From Ardenticatenaceae bacterium (lineage in GTDB: Bacteria > Chloroflexota > Anaerolineae > Promineifilales > Promineifilaceae), in contig JACKBU010000010.1 in NCBI GenBank assembly GCA_020634395.1, positions 1 to 64,000 of the forward strand: DNA of 64,000 bases, read 5' to 3'. Made by a program: the position numbers and the translations under genes. This document shows, piece by piece, positions 22,568 through 29,784 of the stretch (positions are counted from its first letter, which is position 1; each line of letters opens with the position of its first letter). The notes under the pieces were generated by a model. It saw only the letters and a list, made by a program, of their open reading frames with translations, was not told the origin of the DNA and did not search any database.

Positions 22568-23569
22568 TTATGCGCGGCCTTCGCCGGCATAGTAGACCCA
22601 ATAACGCGCCGTGCCAAACATGAACACAGTCACAATGAGGATGAGCACAAAGAGAAGCCAGGCTAGAGCTGACCCATACGACATGTTCTGGAAGGTGAAA
22701 AATGTCTTGTAGAGGTACAGGTTATAAAACATGGTGGCCCCGCCTGGCCGGCCGGTGCCATTGTTAACCACCAGCGGGACGAGGAAGTACTGGAAGAGAA
22801 AAACGACACTCAAAACCAGGTTGTAGAAGATGACCGGAGAGATCATGGGAAAAGTGACGTTGCGGAATGACTGCCAGGCATTGGCTCCATCTACTTTGGC
22901 GGCGTCATAGAGGGAGGTGGGCACGCCTTGCAAGCCGGCCAGCATAATGAGCATGGCGTTGCCGACGCCCCAAATACCCATGATAACGTAGGTGGGATAA
23001 ACCCAGTTAACGTCGTTGGCCCAGTTGGGAACCATGGCACGGGGCACGCCCATCGCCATCAAGGCCCGGTTGATCCAGCCGGTTTCCGGGTTGAGCATGC
23101 CGCCCCATAGAAAAACGGCCGCTACAAACGGAATAATATACGGCATATAAAATGCACTGCGGAAAAACATGGAACCTTTCAAATTCGGGCTGTTCATGAG
23201 CAGGGCCAGGATCAGGGGGACAAAGATGCCTACAGGCAAGGAAATCAGGCCGAATTTGATGGTAATCCACAGCGACCCAGCTGTGCCGCTTTCACCACCC
23301 GTCCAAATTTGCGGATCGTTGAGCATTTGCTGATAGTTCTTCAGGCCGACAAAATCTGGCGTGCTTAAAATTCCATCGGTGATTTTCAAATCCATGAAGC
23401 TGAAGATCAGGCTGGCAATAATAGGTAATAGGGTGAAAACCAGAAAACCAAAAAGCCAGGGGGAGATAAACAGCAGCCCGTCCCGCATTTCACGCCGTTT
23501 GAGAGGCGACATGTTGCGAAAAGTTTTGAGCGTTGGTAGTTGAAAACCACGGTTTAGTTCTTCAAACAT
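22568..23569 (-). CDS. CUT1 sugar ABC permease, MalF type
   Basis: 333 residues, about six membrane helices, EAA-type loop SLYDAAKVDGANAWQSF (about 235-251; the usual EAA is DAA). ATG 23569 follows GGAGGAG. Encoded between the solute-binding lipoprotein and MalG in the leftward sugar operon. A strong stem-loop (23636-23673) in the leader before this gene probably sets the lower expression of permeases relative to binding protein, a common arrangement in such operons. Confidence 0.92.
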   Translation of the reverse strand: MFEELNRGFQLPTLKTFRNMSPLKRREMRDGLLFISPWLFGFLVFTLLPIIASLIFSFMDLKITDGILSTPDFVGLKNYQQMLNDPQIWTGGESGTAGSLWITIKFGLISLPVGIFVPLILALLMNSPNLKGSMFFRSAFYMPYIIPFVAAVFLWGGMLNPETGWINRALMAMGVPRAMVPNWANDVNWVYPTYVIMGIWGVGNAMLIMLAGLQGVPTSLYDAAKVDGANAWQSFRNVTFPMISPVIFYNLVLSVVFLFQYFLVPLVVNNGTGRPGGATMFYNLYLYKTFFTFQNMSYGSALAWLLFVLILIVTVFMFGTARYWVYYAGEGRA

Positions 23570-23635
23570 GGTCTCTCTTCTCCTCCGTGAACCGAATATG
23601 CAATCGCCAGGATTAATTCCGGTTCAAGTCGTGAA

Positions 23636-23673
23636 AATGGGCAGGTTGATCCCTTGAAACCAACCCGCCCATT
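23636..23673 (-). promoter_or_regulatory. Intercistronic stem-loop after the binding-protein gene
   Basis: AATGGGC-A-GGTTG (23636-23648) pairs with CAACC-C-GCCCATT (23661-23673): 12 base pairs with one A/C mismatch and a 12-base loop. It starts 18 bases downstream of the binding-protein stop. No T-run, so it likely protects the upstream mRNA from 3' decay. Confidence 0.65.
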
Positions 23674-23690
23674 CAAACTAAGCGATCAAC

Positions 23691-25262
23691 TTAATCTTTG
23701 TTGTAGATAGCGTTGACGTCGTCGATCATCTTTTGCCATTCGGCGTCGAAGTCAAGATCAGACGGAGGCGTGTTCTGGATCAAATCAAAGAAGGTTTGTT
23801 CACGCGCCCAGGCTTCGTTCCAGTTGGGCTGGAATTGTTCGGCGCTGGGGGCGTCTGGGTAGGCGAGACCCGCTTTGAAGACTTCCCAGGTTTCGGGGGT
23901 AACGAAGGGGTAGTCCTGAGATTTTACTTCGAAGAAGGCATCTTGTTTTTCGGCGATAGCCGGGAGAGCACCGTACTGGGGCAGCAGTTTGTCGCCGCCG
24001 GTGGTAATGAGGTAGCTGAGGACCGTGAAGGCTTCTTCGGGATGCTGGGTGCCTTTCCAAATACGGAAGGTGTCGGCATCGACACGGCCGTGTACCTGAC
24101 CATCAGCACCGACCGGCATCGCCCCGGCCTGGAACTCTAAGCCGGCATCACGGAACTCACCCAGGCAGCAGGTGTACCACAGGGGCGTAATCGCCATGGC
24201 GGCCTTGCCGCTGTTGAACAGGTTACCATTGCCAAACTCCGGCGCGCCAGACAACGGGCCAGTCGCCGTAAATGGTTGGTCGCCCCACATGCCATCATAC
24301 AGCCAGTTCACAGCTTCCTTCCAGCTGTCAGGCATATTCACAGAATAATTTCCGGGTGCATCGCCTTCTACAATTTTGGCTGCGCCGGCTACGTAAGAAC
24401 CCACATAGTTCACATGCGTCTGCCACTGCGGACTGTAACCAACCTGCACGATTTGGGTGGGATCAAAACCGTCTTCAACCGCATTGGCGCCGTTGGCGTC
24501 GATGGTCAAACGACGGGCAACTTCTGTAAAGGTGTCCCAGTTCCATTCCACCATCTCACCATCTAACTCATACATTTCGCCGTACTGCGCGGGCGGATAG
24601 GCCAGGCCTACTTCGTCGAAATAAGCGGGGACATAATACACAGCCGACGGGAACACCGCGAACGGCAAACCCACCTGGCCTTCTTCCGTCTGGTAAGAAT
24701 CTACCAGGGCCGGATCAAAGACAGAAGTGTCGAAACCAGTGGATTCGATATAAGGCCCAATGTCCAGCCATTGGCCATAAAAAGCGTTGGAGCCACCCCA
24801 ACCGACCGGACCAATAATGTCGGGGCCGTTGCCGGAAGCAATCTGGGTCGCCAGTGTATCACGCGCGCTGTCGTAGGGGACAATCTCCAAAACCAGTTCG
24901 ATGGCATCCTGGGAGGCATTAAAATCGGCCACAACCTCTTCCTGGGTAGCAACCTGCTGCGGATCGGTGCCCGTGCCCAGGCCGACAAACCAGCGAATCT
25001 GAACCTTGTCACCCATTGCTTCTTCAGCAGGAGCGGCCGTTTCTTCCGTAGGCGCCGCTTCTTCTGCAGGGGCAGCCTCTTCGGTGGGAGCAGTTTCTTC
25101 CGCGGGGGCGGCTTCTTCGGCGGGAGCGGCTTCTTCGGCCGTCGATGGTTGTTCAACAGCGGCCGGTTCTTCGGTTGTCGTGGTGGTTCCGCCGCCACAG
25201 GCTACAAGAAGCAGGCCCAACGCCAGGGCCAAAACCAAAATCAGGAATCGCGATTTACGCAT
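23691..25262 (-). CDS. Sugar ABC transporter solute-binding lipoprotein with acidic repeat linker
   Basis: Captures the sugar outside the cell and delivers it to the two permeases encoded after it. 523 residues: signal peptide with LLVACGG (lipid Cys near 22), a linker of about 60 residues built of A-A-P-A-E-E / A-P-T-E-E units (about 30-85), then a family 1 extracellular binding protein (about 90-523). The body has Trp/Tyr-rich stretches such as LYDGMWGDQPF, FNSGKAAMAITPLWY and FRIWKGTQHPEEAFTVLSYL, typical of oligosaccharide binders. ATG 25262 follows AAGGAGAG. The long linker is unusual and may carry the domain through the wall layer. Confidence 0.92.
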   Translation of the reverse strand: MRKSRFLILVLALALGLLLVACGGGTTTTTEEPAAVEQPSTAEEAAPAEEAAPAEETAPTEEAAPAEEAAPTEETAAPAEEAMGDKVQIRWFVGLGTGTDPQQVATQEEVVADFNASQDAIELVLEIVPYDSARDTLATQIASGNGPDIIGPVGWGGSNAFYGQWLDIGPYIESTGFDTSVFDPALVDSYQTEEGQVGLPFAVFPSAVYYVPAYFDEVGLAYPPAQYGEMYELDGEMVEWNWDTFTEVARRLTIDANGANAVEDGFDPTQIVQVGYSPQWQTHVNYVGSYVAGAAKIVEGDAPGNYSVNMPDSWKEAVNWLYDGMWGDQPFTATGPLSGAPEFGNGNLFNSGKAAMAITPLWYTCCLGEFRDAGLEFQAGAMPVGADGQVHGRVDADTFRIWKGTQHPEEAFTVLSYLITTGGDKLLPQYGALPAIAEKQDAFFEVKSQDYPFVTPETWEVFKAGLAYPDAPSAEQFQPNWNEAWAREQTFFDLIQNTPPSDLDFDAEWQKMIDDVNAIYNKD

Positions 25263-25328
25263 TTTCTTCTCTCCTTAAAAGGTGTGTATTGGGACTTTTA
25301 CAGAACTTTGTTGACATTCAACGTGTGA

Positions 25329-25430
25329 TTACAAGTTATGTGTATCACCAGATTCTGTTTGCTCGGAATTAGCAGATATAAGCAAGGTTGACATCCGGCC
25401 TCTTAGTTTCTGGTAATAGCAGTTTAGCAT
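25329..25430 (-). CDS. Possible 33-residue leader peptide upstream of the sugar operon
   Basis: A short frame starts at ATG 25430 and ends TAA at 25329, 66 bases before the binding-protein ATG. It has an exceptionally good ribosome context: AAGGAGGTGA (complement of 25444-25453) and a second GAGGAGA directly before the ATG. The peptide starts MLNCYYQKLRGRMSTLLISA. No homology was recognised. It may be a regulatory leader or chance; the unusually strong Shine-Dalgarno sequence so far from the main gene is what argues for it. Confidence 0.3.
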   Translation of the reverse strand: MLNCYYQKLRGRMSTLLISANSEQTESGDTHNL

Positions 25431-25494
25431 TCTCCTCGACGCATCACCTCCTTAATTCGTGAATTGAGATCCTATAACTTAGAGCAACAGTGTT

Positions 25495-26535
25495 TTATTT
25501 CCCGGCTGCACTCAACATACTGCAACCACAGGAAACCCGAAGAACAATTTCTGTGGAGTGGAGTGTTTCCGGCTCCGGGGCCTTATTTTCGAGTAATCGA
25601 AACAACTGCCGGGCCGCAGAACGCCCTACTTCTTCCGTGGGGGCGCGCACGGTGGTAAGGGGCGGCGACAAAAAAGGCGCCATGCGCGAATCGTCGAATC
25701 CCACGACGGCGACGTCTTGTGGGATATGTAAACCGGCTTCCGTCAGCGCTTCGTAGACGCCAACGGCCGCGTCATCGTCGCCGGCAAAAACAGCATCAAA
25801 TGGGGGATGATCTGGATTTTGGAGGTAGGTCTGGAGGGCATCGTAGGCAATTTCTCGCTCGAAGGAACCGCGCAGAACAAGCGTTTCGTCAAATTCGATG
25901 CCATGGTCGGCCAGGGCGGCCCGATAACCAACCTCACGCCAGTAAGAGTCTTCTTGTTTGACCGGGCCGCGCATGAGCAGAATGCGGCGACGGCCGTGTG
26001 CCGTAATCAGATGGTCTACCAGTTTCCGGGTAGCAGCCTTGTTCTCTACAGTCACAAAGGGCACGTCAATGCCGTCCGGCGGCGTCTTGTGAATGAGGAC
26101 CATCGGGAATCCACGTTCGTAAAACTGGTTGATTTGCTCATCATTCAGGCTGTCGGCAAAGACAAGCAAACCATCCGCATTGTGATCTCCTAGTGGAAAC
26201 TGATACTCGTTTCTAAAATCAGGATGGCAGGTAGCTACCAGCAGGTTGTACCCTTGATCACGCACCACGGACTCTATTCCGGCGAGTAAAGGAGCAAAAA
26301 ACTGGTTGTGTATATTGGTAAGTAACAACCCGATGGCATTCTTTTTGCGCAGCGCCAGGTGGCGGGCAGTGGCCTGCGGCACGTAATCCAACTCGTCCAT
26401 CACCTGTTGGATACGTTCAGAGAGCTTTTCGGAAACGGGTGCATTCTGGTTCAGATAGCGGCTGACGGTCGCCACTGAAACGCCTGCCTTGCGGGCTACA
26501 TCGCGAATTGTAATGGAAGAAGATCGTTTGGTCAT
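25495..26535 (-). CDS. LacI-family transcriptional regulator of the sugar locus
   Basis: Repressor that should release DNA when it binds a sugar. Helix-turn-helix at the N-terminus: ITIRDVARKAGVSVATVSRY then LNQNAPVSEKLSERI, followed by the minor-groove helix region LDYVPQATARHLALRK. The rest is a periplasmic-binding-protein-like effector domain ending with a typical TTVRAPTEEVGRSAARQLF. An earlier frame to 26607 reads through the operator, so ATG 26535 was chosen (346 residues). Its own promoter (26566-26594) is followed by paired TGTAA/TTACA palindromes, and a similar site precedes the lipoprotein glycosidase at 28101. This suggests self-repression and local control; sites at the binding-protein promoter were not found. 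Confidence 0.93.
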   Translation of the reverse strand: MTKRSSSITIRDVARKAGVSVATVSRYLNQNAPVSEKLSERIQQVMDELDYVPQATARHLALRKKNAIGLLLTNIHNQFFAPLLAGIESVVRDQGYNLLVATCHPDFRNEYQFPLGDHNADGLLVFADSLNDEQINQFYERGFPMVLIHKTPPDGIDVPFVTVENKAATRKLVDHLITAHGRRRILLMRGPVKQEDSYWREVGYRAALADHGIEFDETLVLRGSFEREIAYDALQTYLQNPDHPPFDAVFAGDDDAAVGVYEALTEAGLHIPQDVAVVGFDDSRMAPFLSPPLTTVRAPTEEVGRSAARQLFRLLENKAPEPETLHSTEIVLRVSCGCSMLSAAGK

Positions 26536-26540
26536 AAGAA

Positions 26541-26594
26541 TGTAACCGTTTACGTAACCGGTTACATTATGGCACATATGCAAAATGGTGTCAA
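26541..26594 (-). promoter_or_regulatory. LacI-gene promoter with two overlapping operators
   Basis: Reading leftward: -35 TTGACA (26589-26594), 17-base spacer, -10 CATAAT (26566-26571). It is followed by GTAACCGGTTAC (perfect 12-base palindrome) and the imperfect GTAAACGGTTAC, which abut within 26541-26566. The operators cover the start of transcription, a standard place for autorepression. Confidence 0.75.
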
Positions 26595-26633
26595 CGAAAT
26601 CGTGCAAGGTTGCGGAAACGGCCGTGGCTCAGA

Positions 26634-26656
26634 TGCCAGGCAGCAAATGCCAGGCA
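26634..26656. repeat. Twin TGCCAGGCA palindromes
   Basis: TGCCAGGCA occurs at 26634-26642 and 26648-26656, a 14-base period, between the stop of the glycosidase lipoprotein gene and the LacI promoter. Possible binding site for a second regulator or a short dispersed repeat. Confidence 0.3.
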
Positions 26657-26683
26657 GCGAGTCGAAAGACCCACCCGTACCCA

Positions 26684-28084
26684 CTACTCAGCCGGCGCAA
26701 AAATCAGCAGCGACACCGACTGCGGCGGCAGCGTCAACTGCCCGTCGGCAGGCAAAACAAAGTCAGAAGCGGCATCCGGCAGATGCTCCTGATCCAGGCG
26801 CCACAATTCGGCCTGGGCAGGCATCTCCGGCGCCAACTGCAGCGCCGTCTGCTGTTCGCTGTCCGCCAGATTAACAATCATCACCGTCAACGCCCCGTCC
26901 GCGCGCCGGGCGGCGTAAACAGACACATCTTCCGTTCCCGATTCGGCATAGACCCGCTCCGTGCCAAATTTACTGTAAAGCTGGTACACATAGTAGCTGG
27001 GGCGCAGTTCGCCGCGCCCAATAAGGCCCCAACCACCCTGCCCGCCCTGCGAGGTCAGCATCCAGTGATTCACCATGAAAACATCCTCTCGCAGCAGTTG
27101 GCCTAACGTTTCCGCCAGCCAGATGGCGTTGTAGTGAGAATCGGGCGTCGCTTCGCCGCCCACGGCCTGGTTCCAATGTGTGTTCACTTCGGTAATGGCG
27201 ATGGGGATGTCGCGCCCGGTCAGATCCTGGATCAGGCCGCGCAGGTAGCTCATGGTTTGCGCCCACTCGCGGGTTTGCTGGCGCAAATCGGCGACGGTAA
27301 CGCTGTCCTGGCCGGCAGGGAAGGGATACCGGTGGAAGGTGACCACATCCACCATATCGCCATTGGCCTTTAAGAACTCAATCATCCAGTCGCGCCCGGA
27401 AGAATCTTTGGGATTGGCGGCCTCGTTGTAGCTAAACTGGTGGACTTCTGGCCCCAGCAGCTTGATGGTGGGGTCCACCGCTTTCATGGCCGTGGCGAAG
27501 GCGCGCCACTCCTGGTTAAACTGGGCCGTATCATAATCATCGGCCTTGCCCAGTGTTTGCAGCTCGGCGGCAAATAAGGTGGGTTCATTACCGATGCTCC
27601 AATATTCGACGCCATATTTCTTTTCCACGTTTACATACCGTACCAGTTCGGCCGCCTGTTCGGGGGTTCCCTCACGCAGCCGCACGGAAATGGTCGCTGC
27701 GGCATCCATCTGGCGCAAAAAATCCATAAAGTAATCGATCTGGTAGGGCTTGAGGTCGTTGCGGTCGCCCCAGGCGCCACCGGGGAAGCGCACTATTTTA
27801 ACGCCGGAAGCAAAAGCTGCGGGCAGCATGTCTACCGGCACGGCCACCCAGGGACCGTAGTTTGAGCCTAAGAGGTAAGGGCTGATGGTGCCGGCGGCAA
27901 CGGCCGTATCCACCACCAATGTCCCTGGAGCGGGCGTCGGCACAACCGTGGCTGTGGGCACGGCCGTGGGCAGGGCAACGGCCGTGGGCGTCACCGCTTC
28001 CGCCACCGGTTCGCCGCAAGCCGCGACAAACAAAGCTAGCAAGATGAGCAAGAGGGCAAAAACCAGACGAACGGGATGATTCAT
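26684..28084 (-). CDS. Secreted clan GH-A glycosidase lipoprotein (GH51/GH39-like)
   Basis: 466 residues: lipoprotein signal with FVAACG (Cys23), a Thr/Pro/Val spacer (about 28-55), then a (beta/alpha)8 barrel. Clan GH-A catalytic residues fit Glu167 in YWSIGNEPT (acid/base) and Glu299 in IPIAITEVNTHW (nucleophile), with HRYPF between them. A C-terminal beta domain follows. The start ISPYLLGSNYGPWV recalls GH51 alpha-L-arabinofuranosidases, but the family is not certain. ATG 28084 was preferred to GTG 28090 because AGGAG is then eight bases away. A LacI-type operator (28101-28114) sits right upstream, tying it to the sugar locus. Extracellular role is well supported; substrate unknown. Confidence 0.83.
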   Translation of the reverse strand: MNHPVRLVFALLLILLALFVAACGEPVAEAVTPTAVALPTAVPTATVVPTPAPGTLVVDTAVAAGTISPYLLGSNYGPWVAVPVDMLPAAFASGVKIVRFPGGAWGDRNDLKPYQIDYFMDFLRQMDAAATISVRLREGTPEQAAELVRYVNVEKKYGVEYWSIGNEPTLFAAELQTLGKADDYDTAQFNQEWRAFATAMKAVDPTIKLLGPEVHQFSYNEAANPKDSSGRDWMIEFLKANGDMVDVVTFHRYPFPAGQDSVTVADLRQQTREWAQTMSYLRGLIQDLTGRDIPIAITEVNTHWNQAVGGEATPDSHYNAIWLAETLGQLLREDVFMVNHWMLTSQGGQGGWGLIGRGELRPSYYVYQLYSKFGTERVYAESGTEDVSVYAARRADGALTVMIVNLADSEQQTALQLAPEMPAQAELWRLDQEHLPDAASDFVLPADGQLTLPPQSVSLLIFAPAE

Positions 28085-28100
28085 GGCCACAACTCCTATA

Positions 28101-28114
28101 TGTAACCGCTTACA
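28101..28114 (-). promoter_or_regulatory. LacI-type operator before the glycosidase lipoprotein
   Basis: TGTAACCGCTTACA: 5-base arms TGTAA/TTACA with a CG-containing centre, matching the sites at the LacI promoter. It lies 17 bases upstream of the ATG; a possible -10 TACAAT (read leftward, 28122-28127 area) is just above it. Confidence 0.7.
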
Positions 28115-28209
28115 TTAAGGCTTTCCATTGTATCTCTCATCTCGAATTTTGACAGTAAGCTGGCGGATTGCCGGCAGGGGACGCTCCCCACCGCCCGCGG
28201 CGAACGTTT

Positions 28210-28234
28210 GCGCCGGGTTAACCTTTGCCGGCGC
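28210..28234 (+). repeat. Hairpin GCGCCGG/CCGGCGC upstream of kamA promoter
   Basis: Perfect 7-base arms (28210-28216 and 28228-28234) with an 11-base loop. Lies directly before the kamA -35 box; could be a divergent-gene boundary or regulator site. Confidence 0.4.
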
Positions 28235-28237
28235 CCA

Positions 28238-28266
28238 TTGTCTAAAGGTAGGGATACCCGTACAAT
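28238..28266 (+). promoter_or_regulatory. Promoter of the lysine 2,3-aminomutase gene
   Basis: TTGTCT (28238-28243), a 17-base spacer holding the small palindrome GGGATACCC, and TACAAT (28261-28266). Start of transcription would fall near 28273, 60 bases before the ATG. Confidence 0.65.
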
Positions 28267-28332
28267 CTCCATAACCAAATCAAACTAACAGCGACATCCC
28301 ACGCACAAGCGATATTAAGAAGGAGAATTCCC

Positions 28333-29733
28333 ATGAGTAAACCGCAAACAGCAACCCCCATCACCGAAACGGTCTACACCCGCGCGCCTTACTGGCAAGA
28401 TGTGCCCGACGAGCAGTGGATGGATTGGCGCTGGCAAATGAGCCACCGCCTGAACTCGGTCAGCGAGTTGGAGAAAGTGATCAACCTGACCGATTCTGAA
28501 CGCGAAGCGCTGAGCGCCAAAGGGCTGTTCCGCGTTGACATTACGCCCTATTTCGCCAGCCTGATCGACCCCGACGACCCCAACTGCCCGGTGCGCAAGC
28601 AAATCATCCCCACGGCGCGAGAAATGGTACCGTTTGAGTCGATGATGGAAGATTCGCTGGCCGAGGACAAACATTCGCCGGTGCCGGGACTGGTTCACCG
28701 CTACCCGGATCGGGTGCTGATGCTGATTACCACCCAGTGCGCCAGCTACTGCCGCTACTGCACACGCAGCCGCATCGTCGGCGACCCGACGCAGACGTTT
28801 AGCCGGGCAGAGTTTGACGCGCAGATCGACTACATCGAGCGCACGCCGCAAATCCGCGACGTGCTGCTGTCCGGCGGCGACCCGATGGTGCTGGCGCCCA
28901 AACTGCTGGACATGATTTTGGGCCGCCTGCGGGCCATTCCCCACCTGGAAATTATCCGCATCGGGTCGCGGGTGCCGGTCTTTCTGCCCATGCGCGTAAC
29001 CGAAGAGTTTTGCGACATGATCCAGAAGTATCATCCGCTGTGGATCAACATCCACGTAAACCACCCCAAGGAAATTACGCCGGAACTGGCCGCGGCGGCG
29101 GACCGGTTGACGCGGGCGGGCGTGCCGCTGGGCAACCAGAGCGTGCTGCTGGCCGGCGTTAACGATTCGGTGCACATTCAGCGTAAGCTGGTACACGATT
29201 TGGTGAAGATCCGGGTACGGCCGTATTACCTCTACCAGTGCGACCTCGTGGCCGGCTCCGGCCACATGCGCACCACCGTCGCCAAAGGCATCGAGATTAT
29301 GGAAGGGCTGCGCGGCCACACCTCCGGCTACGCCGTACCGACCTACGTCGTCGATGCGCCGGGCGGCGGCGGCAAAATCCCCGTTACGCCCAACTACGTG
29401 CTGGCGCAGGCGCCGGGCAAAGTGGTGCTGCGCAACTTTGAAGGCTTCATCACCACTTACACGGAACCGTTGGATTACGATCCGGACGCCATCAAACCCC
29501 AGGAAGCGCTGATTGCCCACCGGCCGGAACCGGGCCAGGAAGGCATTCTGGAACTGCTGGAAGGGCAGCGCATGTTCATTGAGCCGGAAGGGTTCGAGGA
29601 GACGCGGGCCCGCGGCGGCGCCGAACACCGCCTGCGCAGCGGCGAAATCAAACAAAAGTGGCAGCCGCTGGGCATTGGTTCCATTGAACAACAGCCGGCG
29701 CAGTTAGAAGAAGGTAATGACGGCGAGGGGTAA
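28333..29733 (+). CDS. kamA: L-lysine 2,3-aminomutase (radical SAM, PLP)
   Basis: Interconverts L-alpha-lysine and L-beta-lysine using a 4Fe-4S cluster, S-adenosylmethionine and pyridoxal phosphate. 466 residues with the radical-SAM motif C136-x3-C140-x2-C143 (CASYCRYC), GGDP (181-184), and the PLP lysine Lys348 in DAPGGGGKIPV. Asp304 (YQCDL) and Asp341 (VVDAP) match the two aspartates that hold the substrate side-chain amine in the clostridial enzyme; glutamate mutases lack them, so lysine is the likely substrate. AAGGAG precedes the ATG and a good promoter lies at 28238-28266. No beta-lysine acetyltransferase or lysine-fermentation gene is adjacent, so its pathway (osmolyte or catabolism) is open. 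Confidence 0.95.
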   Translation: MSKPQTATPITETVYTRAPYWQDVPDEQWMDWRWQMSHRLNSVSELEKVINLTDSEREALSAKGLFRVDITPYFASLIDPDDPNCPVRKQIIPTAREMVPFESMMEDSLAEDKHSPVPGLVHRYPDRVLMLITTQCASYCRYCTRSRIVGDPTQTFSRAEFDAQIDYIERTPQIRDVLLSGGDPMVLAPKLLDMILGRLRAIPHLEIIRIGSRVPVFLPMRVTEEFCDMIQKYHPLWINIHVNHPKEITPELAAAADRLTRAGVPLGNQSVLLAGVNDSVHIQRKLVHDLVKIRVRPYYLYQCDLVAGSGHMRTTVAKGIEIMEGLRGHTSGYAVPTYVVDAPGGGGKIPVTPNYVLAQAPGKVVLRNFEGFITTYTEPLDYDPDAIKPQEALIAHRPEPGQEGILELLEGQRMFIEPEGFEETRARGGAEHRLRSGEIKQKWQPLGIGSIEQQPAQLEEGNDGEG

Positions 29734-29748
29734 GGGTTAACAGTCCAC

Positions 29749-29784
29749 AATCAACGGTTAACAGGGAACTGTTAGCCGTTGATT
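29749..29784. repeat. Dispersed palindromic element, AACGGTTAACAG type, copy 2
   Basis: Arms AATCAACGGTTAACAG (29749-29764) and CTGTTAGCCGTTGATT (29769-29784), one mismatch, 4-base loop. Same family as 18039-18081. The element supplies the last nine codons and stop of the leftward patatin gene, so it appears to have inserted at that gene end. Confidence 0.85.

Noticed and set aside
25020..25150. Tandem repeats as a CRISPR-like array
   Set aside because: They encode the A-A-P-A-E-E linker of the binding protein in frame and have no spacers.
28315..29691. 458-codon frame opposite the lysine 2,3-aminomutase gene
   Set aside because: Antisense shadow of a GC-rich gene, rich in His, Arg, Gln and Val without any family motif; the + strand gene is unmistakable.
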